49,485 nt of DNA from Limimaricola cinnabarinus LL-001. Its GTDB lineage: Bacteria; Pseudomonadota; Alphaproteobacteria; Rhodobacterales; Rhodobacteraceae. The position numbers were made by a program, and so were the translations under genes. The stretch is taken from positions 1-49,485 of the forward strand of contig NZ_BATB01000020.1 of the NCBI RefSeq assembly GCF_000466965.1. The letters are read 5' to 3'. The notes beneath the pieces were generated by a model. That model searched no databases and was not told where the DNA came from. It worked only from the letters and a program-made list of their open reading frames with translations. Positions within the stretch are counted from its first letter, which is position 1, and each line of letters begins with the position of its first letter. This document shows, piece by piece, positions 27,254 to 36,596 of this stretch.

Positions 27254-27265
27254 GTACTTCCGACC

Positions 27266-28909
27266 ATGGCGCGTTACATCTTCATCACCGGCGGCGTTGT
27301 CTCCTCGCTCGGCAAGGGACTGGCCTCGGCGGCGCTGGGTGCGCTCCTGCAGGCCCGCGGCTACACGGTCCGGCTGCGCAAGCTCGATCCCTATCTCAAC
27401 GTCGATCCGGGCACGATGAGCCCGTTCGAGCACGGCGAGGTCTTCGTTACCGATGATGGCGCCGAGACCGATCTCGATCTGGGCCATTACGAGCGGTTCA
27501 CCGGCGTTGCGGCGCGGCGCACCGACTCGGTCTCGTCGGGGCGGATCTATTCGAACGTGCTCGAAAAGGAGCGCCGCGGCGACTACCTCGGCAAGACGAT
27601 CCAAGTGATTCCGCACGTCACCAATGAGATCAAGGATTTCCTCTCGATCGGCGCCGATGAGGTCGATTTCCAGCTCTGCGAGATCGGTGGCACGGTCGGC
27701 GACATCGAGGGCCTGCCCTTCTTCGAGGCGATCCGGCAATTCGCGCAGGAGCGCCCGCGCGGTCAGTGCATCTTCATGCATCTTACCCTGCTGCCTTATG
27801 TCGCCGCCTCCGGAGAGCTGAAGACCAAACCGACGCAACACTCGGTCAAGGAGCTGCGCTCGATCGGCATCGCGCCCGACGTCCTGGTCTGCCGCTCCGA
27901 GCATCCGATCCCGGAAAAGGAGCGCGAAAAGATCGGTCTCTTCTGCAACGTGCGCAAGGAGAGCGTGATCGCGGCCTACGACCTCAAATCGATCTACGAG
28001 GCGCCGCTGGCCTATCACCGCGAGGGGCTCGACCAGGCCGTGCTCGACGCCTTCGGCATCGCGCCCGCGCCCAAGCCCAACCTCGCGCGCTGGCACGATG
28101 TGAACGACAGGCTGACCCATGCCGAGGGCGAAGTCCGCGTCGCCATCGTCGGCAAATACGTGCAGCTCGAGGACGCCTACAAGTCGATCAAGGAGGCGCT
28201 GACCCATGGCGGCATGGCCAACAAGGTCCGCGTCAAGGTCGAATGGGTCGACAGCGAAGTCTTCGACCGCGAGGACCCGGGCCCCTATCTCGAAGGCTAC
28301 CACGCGATCCTCGTGCCCGGCGGCTTTGGCGAGCGCGGCACCGAGGGCAAGATCAAGACCGCGCAATTCGCACGAGAGCGCGGCATCCCCTATTTGGGGA
28401 TCTGCCTCGGGATGCAGATGGCGGTGATCGAGGCGGCGCGCAACGTCGCGGGCTTCAAGACCGCCGGATCGGAAGAGTTCGATCATGAGGCGGGCAAGCG
28501 CCGGTTCGAGCCGGTGGTCTATCACCTCAAGGAATGGATCCAGGGCAACCACGTGGTCGAGCGCGCGATCGGCGACGACAAGGGCGGCACGATGCGCCTC
28601 GGCGCCTACACGGCGGCCCTGACGGAAGGCTCGAAGGTGGCCGAGGTTTACGGCGCCAGCCGCATCGAGGAGCGGCATCGCCACCGCTACGAGGTCGACA
28701 CCAAGTACCGCGAGGCGCTCGAAGCCAAGGGCCTGTGCTTCTCGGGCATGTCGCCCGACGGCCGCCTGCCCGAGATCGTCGAGTGGAAGGATCATCCGTG
28801 GTTCATCGGCGTGCAGTTCCACCCCGAGCTGAAGTCCAAGCCCTTCGCGCCGCACCCGCTTTTCGCGGATTTCGTGCGCGCCGCCGTGGAAACCTCGCGG
28901 CTGGTCTGA
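27266..28909 (+). CDS. pyrG: CTP synthase
   Basis: 547 residues, complete. The N-terminal amidoligase domain ([49 protein letters not shown]) is followed by the class I glutaminase domain with nucleophile Cys in GICLGMQ and terminal catalytic His/Glu in FHPEL. It aminates UTP to CTP with glutamine nitrogen. The leader upstream is highly structured. Confidence 0.98.
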   Translation: MARYIFITGGVVSSLGKGLASAALGALLQARGYTVRLRKLDPYLNVDPGTMSPFEHGEVFVTDDGAETDLDLGHYERFTGVAARRTDSVSSGRIYSNVLEKERRGDYLGKTIQVIPHVTNEIKDFLSIGADEVDFQLCEIGGTVGDIEGLPFFEAIRQFAQERPRGQCIFMHLTLLPYVAASGELKTKPTQHSVKELRSIGIAPDVLVCRSEHPIPEKEREKIGLFCNVRKESVIAAYDLKSIYEAPLAYHREGLDQAVLDAFGIAPAPKPNLARWHDVNDRLTHAEGEVRVAIVGKYVQLEDAYKSIKEALTHGGMANKVRVKVEWVDSEVFDREDPGPYLEGYHAILVPGGFGERGTEGKIKTAQFARERGIPYLGICLGMQMAVIEAARNVAGFKTAGSEEFDHEAGKRRFEPVVYHLKEWIQGNHVVERAIGDDKGGTMRLGAYTAALTEGSKVAEVYGASRIEERHRHRYEVDTKYREALEAKGLCFSGMSPDGRLPEIVEWKDHPWFIGVQFHPELKSKPFAPHPLFADFVRAAVETSRLV

Positions 28910-28930
28910 GGCGAAACGCCGGATCGTGAC

Positions 28931-28958
28931 AGGGCCGCTCCTTCGGGGGCGGCCCTTT
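28931..28958 (+). terminator. Rho-independent terminator of pyrG
   Basis: An 8-bp stem AGGGCCGC / GCGGCCCT with a 10-base loop is followed by TT and lies 22 bases after the pyrG stop. The T tract is short. Confidence 0.75.
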
Positions 28959-28961
28959 GCG

Positions 28962-29429
28962 TCAGCGGTAGAGGATGAAGTAGAACTCGATCGCCTTGCG
29001 CGCGGTCAGATCGCGCTGGCACTCGGCACCGTAGATCACCCGGATCGAACCGCCACCCGCGCGGTCATAGGCGCGTCGGCATTCGGCATCCCGATCCTTG
29101 ATCCATTGACGCTGCGCGGCAAGCAGGCGTTCCCAGCTGCCATTCGCCTGCGCCCGCGCCCGCATGGGTCCCCACCAAGCGTTCAGCCAGCTGTCCCAAG
29201 CGCCGGCCTCGCGCATCACGCAATCGGCGATCTCGATCGTGGTCTGGCTGCGGCAGCCTCCCGCAATGATGTCCATGCATTGCGACAGCACCTGCGACCG
29301 CGAGCCGCGCGCGGCGGCGGCCTGCACGCAGGCGCCGACGCGCGACACCTCCTCGCGGCTGGGTGTCGTCTGGGCGGTGGCGGGCTCGCCGAAGGCGAGC
29401 GCCGCAAGAAGGATGGCAAGACGAAACAT
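28962..29429 (-). CDS. Periplasmic LprI/DUF1311-type protein
   Basis: 155 residues with a signal peptide (FRLAILLAALAFGEPATAQ). The mature part has several Cys residues (GACVQ, SQCMD, GGCRS, ADCVM, AECRRA, AECQRD) and the pattern WDSWLNAWW...RARAQ...LLAAQRQWIKDRDAECR, matching the lysozyme-inhibitor LprI N-terminal (DUF1311) family. Inhibition of lysozyme is known for some members only. The start at 29429 gives the signal peptide directly. Confidence 0.85.
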   Translation of the reverse strand: MFRLAILLAALAFGEPATAQTTPSREEVSRVGACVQAAAARGSRSQVLSQCMDIIAGGCRSQTTIEIADCVMREAGAWDSWLNAWWGPMRARAQANGSWERLLAAQRQWIKDRDAECRRAYDRAGGGSIRVIYGAECQRDLTARKAIEFYFILYR

Positions 29430-29498
29430 GGGAAGAGCCCTCCCGTTACCGATGACATAGGCTCCAAGCCTACCACGGATGAGGGTTTTTCCCGCCAG

Positions 29499-29520
29499 CA
29501 AAGAGGCCGCGTGGCGCGGC
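29499..29520 (-). terminator. Possible terminator of the MipA/OmpV gene
   Basis: On the minus strand a 6-bp stem GCCGCG / CGCGGC with loop CCA is followed by CTCTTT, 7 bases after the stop of the outer-membrane protein gene. The stem is short and the U tract imperfect. Confidence 0.5.
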
Positions 29521-29526
29521 GCCGCC

Positions 29527-30300
29527 TCAGAACCGGAAATCGACCTCTCGGGTGAGACCCAGCCGCGCGCCGAACTGGTCGTCGTCGAGGCTGATCGGGC
29601 TGTCGGCGGCGTCGTTCATCAGCCGTTCGTAGGTCACGGCCCCGTCGAGGCCCCAGCTGTCGCTGAACTCGTAGATCGCGCCCAGCTCGGCCCCGGCCGA
29701 GATCAGGCCGCCATCGGCGGTGTAGCCCGGCGTGCCGAAATAGGTCTGTGCATAATCGTCGTCACCAAACAGCACGCGCGGGCCCGCGCGCAGCGTCAGC
29801 CGGTCGGAGGGGCGCAGATAGGCGTCGGCCCCAAGCTCGGCCACGTAGCTTTCATGTCCGCCGAACCCGCGCCGCACATCGGCGAAGACGCCGAAGCTCT
29901 CGGTGTCGTAGGAGGCGCCCAGACCCAATTCGAGCGCGGCGTCGATATCGTCGAGCCCGGCCACGTTCTCGACGTCGCTGCCCTCGCGCTCCCCGATGTA
30001 GCGAAACGAGCCGCGCAGGCCGAAGCCTGTGGAGACAAAGCCCGGATCGTCGTTGCCGATGTCGAACGGGCCGAACCGCAGCCGGTCGAGCGCGAAGCCC
30101 AGATCCGGCCCAACCTCGTATTCGTCCGAGCCGAAATAGGTGGGCGAAGCCGCCAGACCGCCGCGCAGAGTGAAGCCCAGCGCCCGGCCCGGTGCTGCCG
30201 GAGCGGGCACGATCATCGGTTCGACCATCGGCTGGTCGAGCGCGCCGGCCATGGCGGGGAGCGGGGAAAGAGCGAGAGCGGCAAGCAGGAGGCGGCGCAT
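29527..30300 (-). CDS. MipA/OmpV-family outer membrane protein
   Basis: 257 residues. The signal peptide is RRLLLAALALSPLPAMAGA. The rest is alternating beta-strand pattern (FTLRGGLAASPTYFGSDEYEVGPDLGF; LRAGPRVLFGDDDYAQTYFGTPGY) and ends in an aromatic residue (DFRF), as barrel proteins do. The family includes MipA, a murein-hydrolase scaffold, and OmpV. The specific role is unknown. AAAGGA lies upstream of the ATG. Confidence 0.88.
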   Translation of the reverse strand: MRRLLLAALALSPLPAMAGALDQPMVEPMIVPAPAAPGRALGFTLRGGLAASPTYFGSDEYEVGPDLGFALDRLRFGPFDIGNDDPGFVSTGFGLRGSFRYIGEREGSDVENVAGLDDIDAALELGLGASYDTESFGVFADVRRGFGGHESYVAELGADAYLRPSDRLTLRAGPRVLFGDDDYAQTYFGTPGYTADGGLISAGAELGAIYEFSDSWGLDGAVTYERLMNDAADSPISLDDDQFGARLGLTREVDFRF

Positions 30301-30467
30301 GGGCGGGTCCTTTCGGGTGGATCTAGTCTAGCAGATACGTCGCGTGCGCCGGTAAGCAAATCTTGCGCGCAGTTCGCCGCCGGGCGTGGCGCGCGGGCCA
30401 CGGCTTGCCCCGCCCCCGCCCCGCCGCTAGTCGGTGAGGTGTCGCCGAGGGGCCGAAGGAGACGTTC

Positions 30468-31253
30468 ATGCTGTCCTACCAGCACGCCTATCACGCGGGA
30501 AACCTCGCCGATGTGCACAAGCACGCCGCGCTCGCGTGGATGCTCGACTACATGGGCCGCAAACCCAAGCCCCTGAGCTATCTCGAGAGCCATGCGGGCC
30601 GCGCGCTCTACCGGCTCGACGCGTCAGAGGCCGCCAAGACCGGCGAGGCGGCGCAGGGCGTGGAGCGCGTGGCGGGATGGTTCGACACGCAGCACCCCTA
30701 TCGCCGCACGCTGGAGGCGACCCGCGCGGAACATGGCGCCAGAGCCTACCCCGGATCGCCCGAGATTGCAGCAAGGCTTCTGCGCGCAAGCGATGCGATG
30801 CACCTCGCCGAGTTGCACCCGCAGGAGCACGCGGCGCTGGCCGCACATTTGGGTGACCGGGCCAAGGTGCACCGCCGCGACGGAATCGAGATGGCGGTGG
30901 CGCTGACCCCGCCCGAGCCGAGACGCGGCCTGCTGCTCATCGATCCGAGCTGGGAGATCAAGGAGGATTACCGCGCCATTCCGCAGGCGATCCGCCGCAT
31001 CTCCAAGAAATGGGGCGTGGGCACGATTGTGCTGTGGTACCCGATCCTGCGCGACCGGCCCCATGCCCCGATGCTGCGCGCGTTGGGGCGCGATATCGCT
31101 GATGGCGTGCGCCACGAGGTCGCCTTTCCGCCCGCGCGGGAGGGTCACGGCATGACCGGTTCGGGGCTTTTCGTAGTGAACCCGCCGTTCGGCTTTCACG
31201 AACAGGCGCAATGGCTCTCGGCGCGCTTTGCCTCGCTGGCCCCGCAGCCCTGA
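30468..31253 (+). CDS. rlmJ: 23S rRNA (adenine(2030)-N6)-methyltransferase RlmJ
   Basis: 261 residues. The N-terminal signature LSYQHAYHAGNLADVHKH is diagnostic. The SAM/catalytic region reads LLIDPSWEIKEDY where E. coli has DPPY-type sequence, so the aromatic catalytic position is Trp. The C-terminal VVNPPFGF is typical. It methylates A2030 of 23S rRNA. AAGGAGA lies 6 bases before the ATG. Confidence 0.92.
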   Translation: MLSYQHAYHAGNLADVHKHAALAWMLDYMGRKPKPLSYLESHAGRALYRLDASEAAKTGEAAQGVERVAGWFDTQHPYRRTLEATRAEHGARAYPGSPEIAARLLRASDAMHLAELHPQEHAALAAHLGDRAKVHRRDGIEMAVALTPPEPRRGLLLIDPSWEIKEDYRAIPQAIRRISKKWGVGTIVLWYPILRDRPHAPMLRALGRDIADGVRHEVAFPPAREGHGMTGSGLFVVNPPFGFHEQAQWLSARFASLAPQP

Positions 31254-31313
31254 CGCCCGGCCTCGTGATCCCAAGGGCCTTCCCCTCGCCGCAGGGCCTT
31301 CTATATTGGCCCC

Positions 31314-31760
31314 ATGTTCGCAGATCTCCTCCGCCGCCTCACCGATCCCGCGCCCGAGCGCCTTCCCGATGCCGACGCGCGTCTTGCACTCGGCGCGCTG
31401 CTGGTGCGCCTCGCACGTGCCGATGGCCATTACAGCCCCGAGGAGGCGCGGCGCATCCTGCGCATCCTGCGCACCCGCTACGCGCTGGACGAGGCCGAAG
31501 CCGAGGCCCTGCGCGCCGATTGCGAGGTGATGGAGGCCGAGGCCCCCGACACCGTGCGTTTCACCCGCGCCATCAAAGACGCGGTGTCCTACGAGGACCG
31601 CGAGGCGGTGATCGAAGCGCTTTGGGAGATCGCGCTCGCCGATGGGCAGCGCGAGGCCGAGGAGGACGCGCTGATGCGCATGGTGGCCCCGATGCTGGGC
31701 GTGTCTGACCCCGACAGCGCCCGCGCGCGGCAGCGCGCCGCCGGACGGATGCAGGGCTGA
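31314..31760 (+). CDS. TerB-like helical protein
   Basis: 148 residues, all helical. It has the TerB pattern of two acidic turns, LARADGHYSPEEARRI and IALADGQREAEEDALMRMVAPMLGVSD, which can bind metal. The family is associated with tellurite-resistance proteins, but stand-alone members are widespread and uncharacterised. No ribosome site is clear before the ATG, 60 bases after rlmJ. Confidence 0.82.
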   Translation: MFADLLRRLTDPAPERLPDADARLALGALLVRLARADGHYSPEEARRILRILRTRYALDEAEAEALRADCEVMEAEAPDTVRFTRAIKDAVSYEDREAVIEALWEIALADGQREAEEDALMRMVAPMLGVSDPDSARARQRAAGRMQG

Positions 31761-31814
31761 GCGAAACCGGTTTTCCGTGGCGTAGCTGACGCCGGGGCAG
31801 AGGCGCGGTCCCCG

Positions 31815-31863
31815 TTGCATTTCGTGTGAAACTGTCCCCTACTCGGTCGCCAGACAGGGGACA
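31815..31863 (+). promoter_or_regulatory. Candidate promoter and operator of the amine-uptake operon
   Basis: TTGCAT (31815-31820) and CCTACT (31838-31843) are 17 bases apart, a plausible but weak housekeeping promoter. An 8-bp inverted repeat TGTCCCCT (31833-31840) / AGGGGACA (31856-31863) overlaps the -10 and ends just before the GTG start. It could be an operator or an RNA hairpin. Confidence 0.35.
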
Positions 31864-31872
31864 TGAGAGCAC

Positions 31873-32660
31873 GTGAGCGACAGCAAGCCGGTCATTGAAA
31901 TCCGCAATCTGCACAAGTCCTACGGGACGCTCGAAGTGCTCAAGGGCGTGGACATCACCGCGCCCGCCGGGCACGTCGTGTCGATGATCGGATCGTCGGG
32001 ATCGGGCAAGTCGACGCTGCTGCGCTGCTGCAACCTTCTGGAGGACAGCCAGCAGGGCGACGTGATCTTCGAGGGCGAGCCGGTGCGCTGGAAGGGCAAG
32101 GGCCTCGATCGCCGCCCGGCCGATGCGAAACAGGTCACCCGGATCCGCACCAACCTTGCCATGGTGTTCCAGCAGTTCAACCTCTGGGCACATATGACGA
32201 TCCTGCAGAACGTCATGGAGCGCCGGTGACGGTGCTCGGTCGGCCCCGCGCCGAAGTCGAGGCTAAGGCCCGCGAGTACCTTGCCAAAGTCGGCATCGGC
32301 GACAAGGCCGACGCTTGGCCCGCGCAGCTTTCTGGTGGCCAGCAGCAGCGCGCCGCGATCGCCCGCGCGCTGTGCATGGAGCCGCGCGCCCTGTTGTTCG
32401 ACGAGCCGACAAGCGCGCTCGACCCCGAGCTGGAGCAGGAGGTGGTGCGGGTGATCAAGGATCTGGCCGAGGAGGGCCGTACCATGATCATCGTCACCCA
32501 TGATATGCGCATGGCGCATGACGTGGCCGATCACGTGGTGTTCCTGCACAAGGGGTTGATCGAGGAGCAAGGCCCGCCTGCCGAGCTGTTCGGCAACCCG
32601 AAATCCGAGCGGCTGCGGCAGTTCCTGTCGCACTCCGCCCCGCATCCGCAGCCCGCCTGA
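31873..32660 (+). CDS. Amino-acid-type ABC transporter ATP-binding protein (frameshifted)
   Basis: About 262 residues when repaired. Walker A GSSGSGKST is in the first part; the signature LSGGQQQR, Walker B LLFDEPTSALD and the switch His (THD) are in the second. The frame breaks at 32220: GAGCGCCGGTGA should read GAGGCGCCGGTGA, giving NVMEAPVTVLGRPR. This is the same local context as the DNA ligase break. The sequence is closest to HisP/OccP-type polar amino acid ATPases. It is the first gene of an eight-gene operon; a GTG start is used. Confidence 0.9.
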
Positions 32661-32701
32661 GAGCGGGCACGGCCCTTTCCCCAACAGGAGACCACAACAC
32701 G

Positions 32702-33439
32702 ATGAAGACCCTGATCCTTTCGACCGCGCTTCTGGCGCTGGGCTCCGGCGCCGCGCTGGCCGAGAGCCACATGCAGACCGTTCGTCTGGGCACCGAGGGC
32801 GCCTACCCTCCGTACAACTTCCTCAACGATGCGGGCGAGGTCGACGGCTTCGAGCGCGAGGTTGGCGACGAGATCTGCGCGCGCGCCGAGCTGACCTGCG
32901 AATGGGTTACCAACGACTGGGATTCGATCATCCCCAACCTCGTATCTGGCAACTACGACACGATCATCGCCGGAATGAGCATCACCGACGAGCGTGACGA
33001 GGTCATCGACTTCACCCAGAACTACTTCCCGCCCGCCGCCTCGGCCTATGCCGCGCCCTCCGAGGACGTGGACCTGACCGGCGGCGTCGTCTCGGCGCAG
33101 GCCACCACCATTCAGGCCAGCCATGTCGCCGACAGCGGCGCGGCGCTTCTGGAGTTCGCCACCCCCGACGAAGCGGTGGCCGCGGTGCGCAACGGCGAGG
33201 CCGACGCGATCTTCGCCGACAAGGATTTCCTCGTGCCGATCATCGAGGCGTCGGGTGGCGAGCTGATGTTCGTGGGCGACGACGTACCTCTCGGTGACGG
33301 CATCGGTGTCGGCCTGCGCGAGAGCGACGGCGAACTGCGCGACAAGCTCGACGCGGCGATCCAGTCGATGAAGGATGACGGCTCGCTCAACGAGCTGCTG
33401 ATCAAGTGGTTCGGCGAAGAGACCCAGACCTTCGAATAA
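32702..33439 (+). CDS. Periplasmic substrate-binding protein, family 3
   Basis: 245 residues with a signal peptide cleaved near AALA/ES. The mature protein shows the family 3 (polar amino acid) signature: LGTEGAYPPYNFLNDAGEVDGFEREVGDEIC, DWDSIIPNLVSGNYDTIIAGMSIT and ADKDFLVP. The operon context (gamma-glutamyl ligases and an amine oxidase) suggests a polyamine or basic amino acid ligand rather than the classical PotF/PotD type. AGGAG precedes the ATG. Confidence 0.92.
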   Translation: MKTLILSTALLALGSGAALAESHMQTVRLGTEGAYPPYNFLNDAGEVDGFEREVGDEICARAELTCEWVTNDWDSIIPNLVSGNYDTIIAGMSITDERDEVIDFTQNYFPPAASAYAAPSEDVDLTGGVVSAQATTIQASHVADSGAALLEFATPDEAVAAVRNGEADAIFADKDFLVPIIEASGGELMFVGDDVPLGDGIGVGLRESDGELRDKLDAAIQSMKDDGSLNELLIKWFGEETQTFE

Positions 33440-33460
33440 GCCTATCCGCCGAATGACCAC

Positions 33461-33483
33461 CGGGGCGGCCCCGCGCCGCCCCG
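33461..33483 (+). other. Intercistronic hairpin between binding protein and permease
   Basis: A 9-bp perfect stem CGGGGCGGC / GCCGCCCCG with a 5-base loop and no T tract. Such hairpins after a binding-protein gene usually protect the upstream mRNA or cut read-through, so that the binding protein is made in excess over the permeases. Confidence 0.6.
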
Positions 33484-33496
33484 ATCGAAAGCTCCC

Positions 33497-34402
33497 ATGT
33501 TCGCATCCTGCGCCGATCCCGAAACCCTCTCCGGCCTGAGCTGGCTCTGGTGCTACCTGACCACGGGCAAGCATCTCGCCTTCTACGGGGCCTTCGGCAC
33601 CGTGCTGCTGCTGCTTGCGGTGACCGCTCCCGTGGCGCTGGCCTTCGGCTTTGGCGGCGCGGTGGCGGCGCGGTCGCGTATCGCGCCGCTGTCCTGGCTG
33701 GGCCGCGCTTATATCGCCGTGGTGCGCGGCGTGCCCGACATCGCCTTCTTCCTGTTTTTCGTGATCGCGCTCGATCAGGGTATCGAATGGCTGCGCCACA
33801 AGGCCAAGTGCCCCGACTGGGATCAGCCGATCCGGCAAGGCAGCGACTTCGTCGTCTGCGCCGAGGCCAAGATGCCGCTCTCGACCTCGGCCCAATGGGT
33901 GCACGAGGTCTATGGCTTCTGGCTCGCCGTCTTCACCTTCGCCCTCGTCTTCGGCGCTTTCGCCGCCAACGTGCTCTACGGTGCGATGCGTGCCGTGCCG
34001 CAGGCGCAGATCGAGACCGCCGAGGCTTACGGCATGACCCGCCGTCAGGTGTTTCGCCGCATCACCGTGCCGCAGATGTGGGTCTATGCCCTGCCCGGCC
34101 TGTCGAACCTCTGGATGGTGCTGATCAAGGCCTCGCCGCTGCTGTTCCTTCTGGGCGTCGAGGACATCGTCTACTGGGCGCGCGAACTGGGTTCGACCAA
34201 GACACCGCAATTCACTGCCTATCCGCATGGCGACTGGCGGATGTGGTACTTCCTGTTCCTTCTGGTGTTCTACCTCGCCTTCACCCGGATCTCCGAGATC
34301 GTGCTCGACCGGATCATGCTGCGGCTCAGCCATGGGCAGGCGACGCTTGGAAGCCACAAGCGCACCGGCCCCATCGGCATGAACAAGGCGGGCCCGCCAT
34401 GA
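33497..34402 (+). CDS. ABC transporter permease, amino acid type (1)
   Basis: 301 residues, multi-spanning. The EAA loop ETAEAYGMTRRQVFRRITVPQM contacts the ATPase. The early segment VVRGVPDIAFFLFFVIA is typical of HisQ/HisM permeases. A ~45-residue hydrophilic insert with two Cys (AKCPDW...FVVCAEAK) sits between early helices, an unusual addition. The stop overlaps the next start by ATGA. Confidence 0.9.
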   Translation: MFASCADPETLSGLSWLWCYLTTGKHLAFYGAFGTVLLLLAVTAPVALAFGFGGAVAARSRIAPLSWLGRAYIAVVRGVPDIAFFLFFVIALDQGIEWLRHKAKCPDWDQPIRQGSDFVVCAEAKMPLSTSAQWVHEVYGFWLAVFTFALVFGAFAANVLYGAMRAVPQAQIETAEAYGMTRRQVFRRITVPQMWVYALPGLSNLWMVLIKASPLLFLLGVEDIVYWARELGSTKTPQFTAYPHGDWRMWYFLFLLVFYLAFTRISEIVLDRIMLRLSHGQATLGSHKRTGPIGMNKAGPP

Positions 34403-35208
34403 GCTGCTACGACACCCTCATGGAGTACGGGCTGCGCTCGCTGGGCTATGGGGAGCGGCTGCTGCCGCGCTCGGACTTCACGCTGTGCCAGCAGGTCGTG
34501 CTGATCGGCTCGGGCATGATCTGGAACGTCTATTTCGGCGTCGTGGCGCTCTTGTCGGGCTTTGCGCTGGCCACCGCTCTCGCGGTGGGCAAGGCGTCGC
34601 GCTCGGCATGGTTCCGCAAGCCCGCCCAATGGGTGATCTTCCTGTTTCGCGGCTCGCCGCTCTTCATTCAGTTCTTCTTCGCCTATTTCCTGTTCTTGTC
34701 GCTCAAGGGGCAGGTTCCGGCCTTCGACGCGCTGACCTCGGCATGGCTGGGCGCGGCCGTGGTGCTGTTCTTCAACACCGCCGCCTATTCGGGCGAAATT
34801 TTCTACGGTGCGCTGCAATCGGTCCCGAAGGGCGAGGTCGAGGCCGCCGACGCCTACGGGCTGTCGGGCTGGTCCAAGTTCCGCCGCGTGGTCTGGCCCA
34901 CGACGCTCAGGCTGGCATGGCCCGCCTATACCAACGAGGCGATCTTCCTGTTCCATGCGACGACGCTGGTGTTCTTCTCCGGCTTTCCGGCCTCGCGGCA
35001 GCAAGGCGACGCGCTTTACTATGCCTCGTATTTCGCGGACAAGACCTTCAACCCCTTCGTGCCCTATCCGATCCTAGCGGGATATTTCATCCTGCTGACC
35101 TTGGTGGTGATCGGCGTGATGGGGCTGATCGGGCGCCGTCTCAACCGACATCTCCCCGATGCCGCCGGCGCCCGGCGACGCGGTGGTTTCAGGACGATAT
35201 TCAGATGA
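34399..35208 (+). CDS. ABC transporter permease, amino acid type (2)
   Basis: 269 residues, multi-spanning. FRGSPLFIQFFFAYF and the EAA loop EAADAYGLSGWSKFRRVVWP mark it as the partner of permease 1. The start at 34399 and stop at 35208 are both ATGA overlaps with neighbours, indicating tight coupling from permease 1 through the first ligase. Confidence 0.9.
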   Translation: MSCYDTLMEYGLRSLGYGERLLPRSDFTLCQQVVLIGSGMIWNVYFGVVALLSGFALATALAVGKASRSAWFRKPAQWVIFLFRGSPLFIQFFFAYFLFLSLKGQVPAFDALTSAWLGAAVVLFFNTAAYSGEIFYGALQSVPKGEVEAADAYGLSGWSKFRRVVWPTTLRLAWPAYTNEAIFLFHATTLVFFSGFPASRQQGDALYYASYFADKTFNPFVPYPILAGYFILLTLVVIGVMGLIGRRLNRHLPDAAGARRRGGFRTIFR

Positions 35209-36536
35209 GCTGGCTCGACGAGCATCCCGATGTCCGCAACATCCGCGTCGGTGCCGCCGACCTCAACGGTCAGGCCCGCGGCAAGCGCGTGCCCGTCCGC
35301 TTCGCGCGCAAGATCGAGGAGGAAGGCACGCGATTTCCGCTTTCGGTGCTGAACCTCGACATCTGGGGCGAGGACGTGGAGGACAGCCCGCTGGTGTTCG
35401 AGATCGGCGACCCCGACGGCGTGCTGCGCCCGACCGAGCGCGGCTATGTGCCGATGCCGTGGCTGTCGATCCCCTCGGCGCTTCTGCCCTTGTGGATGTA
35501 CACCGAGGATGGCGAGCCCTTTGACGGCGATCCGCGCCACGCGCTGGGCCGCGTCGTCGAGCGTTACAAGGCGCGCGGACTGAACCCTGTGGTGGCGACC
35601 GAGATGGAGTTCTATCTCATCGACGACAGCGGCAAGGAGATCCGCCAGCCCAAGAGCCCGCGCTCAGGCAAGCGCCGTGCCGGGGCCGACATCCTGAGCC
35701 TGCGCGCACTCGATGCCTTCGACATCTTCTTCAACGATCTCTACGACGCCTGCGAGCTGATGGACATTCCCGCCGAGGCGGCGATCTCCGAGGTGGGGCT
35801 GGGCCAGTTCGAGGTCAACCTGATGCACGTCCCGGACGCGCTCAAGGCCGCCGACGACGCATGGCTGTTCAAGATGCTGGTGCGCGGGCTGGCGCGCAAG
35901 CACGGCATGGCCGCGAGCTTCATGGCGAAACCCTATGAGGAGTTTGCCGGAAACGGGCTGCACACCCATTTCTCGGTGCTCGACGAGGCCGGAAACAACA
36001 TCTTCGCCGATGGCAGCCATGACGGCACGCCGGTGCTGCGCCATGCCATCGCGGGCTGTCTCAAGGGCATCCCCGACTGCGCTCTGGCCTTCGCGCCGCA
36101 TGCCAACAGCTATGACCGGCTGGTGCCCGACAGCCATGCGCCCACCGGCATCTGCTGGGCCTATGACAACCGCACCGCTTCGGTGCGCGTGCCCGGCGGA
36201 TCGCCCGCCGCGCGGCGGATCGAACACCGGGTCGCGGGGGGCGACGTGAACCCCTATTTGTTCCTCGCCGCCGTGCTCGGCTCGGCGCTGGTCGGTATCG
36301 AGGACGCGATGACCCCGCCCCCGCCCATCGTCGGCAACGCCTACGAGCAGGAAATGGCGCAGATCCCGCAGACTTGGGGCGCCGCGATCGACGCCTTCGA
36401 GAATTCGGAGATGGTCCGGCGCATCTTTCCGCAGCTCCTGATCGACAATCTGGTGATGACCAAGCGCCAAGAGCTGCACTACATGGCCGAGCTCAGCCCC
36501 GACCAGCAACTCGAGCTTTATCTCGACACGGTCTGA
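35205..36536 (+). CDS. puuA: Glutamine synthetase-like gamma-glutamyl-amine ligase (1)
   Basis: 443 residues. The glutamine synthetase fold motifs are EMEFYLI, SEVGLGQFEVNL, the NGLHTHFS nucleotide/metal element, YDRLVP and NRTASVRVPGG. The operon with an amidotransferase and a PuuB-like oxidase favours gamma-glutamylation of an amine (PuuA-type) over ammonia assimilation. A second paralogue lies two genes downstream. The start overlaps the permease stop by ATGA. Confidence 0.85.
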   Translation: MSWLDEHPDVRNIRVGAADLNGQARGKRVPVRFARKIEEEGTRFPLSVLNLDIWGEDVEDSPLVFEIGDPDGVLRPTERGYVPMPWLSIPSALLPLWMYTEDGEPFDGDPRHALGRVVERYKARGLNPVVATEMEFYLIDDSGKEIRQPKSPRSGKRRAGADILSLRALDAFDIFFNDLYDACELMDIPAEAAISEVGLGQFEVNLMHVPDALKAADDAWLFKMLVRGLARKHGMAASFMAKPYEEFAGNGLHTHFSVLDEAGNNIFADGSHDGTPVLRHAIAGCLKGIPDCALAFAPHANSYDRLVPDSHAPTGICWAYDNRTASVRVPGGSPAARRIEHRVAGGDVNPYLFLAAVLGSALVGIEDAMTPPPPIVGNAYEQEMAQIPQTWGAAIDAFENSEMVRRIFPQLLIDNLVMTKRQELHYMAELSPDQQLELYLDTV

Positions 36537-36596
36537 TCCGCTTGCCCCAGCCCCTCTCGCGGACTAGCTTCCGGGTATTCCTAGACACGGTGCTTC

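Noticed and set aside
27236..28855. 539-codon minus-strand open frame
   Set aside because: It is the antisense shadow of pyrG, with no family likeness.
32216..32235. Programmed frameshift in the ABC ATPase (and the same context in the ligase)
   Set aside because: There is no slippery heptamer or downstream structure; the break is one of nine similar single-base losses, including in genes that never use frameshifting.
32531..34357. 608-codon minus-strand open frame
   Set aside because: It is antisense to the binding protein and permease genes, with His/Arg/Gly-rich composition typical of shadows.
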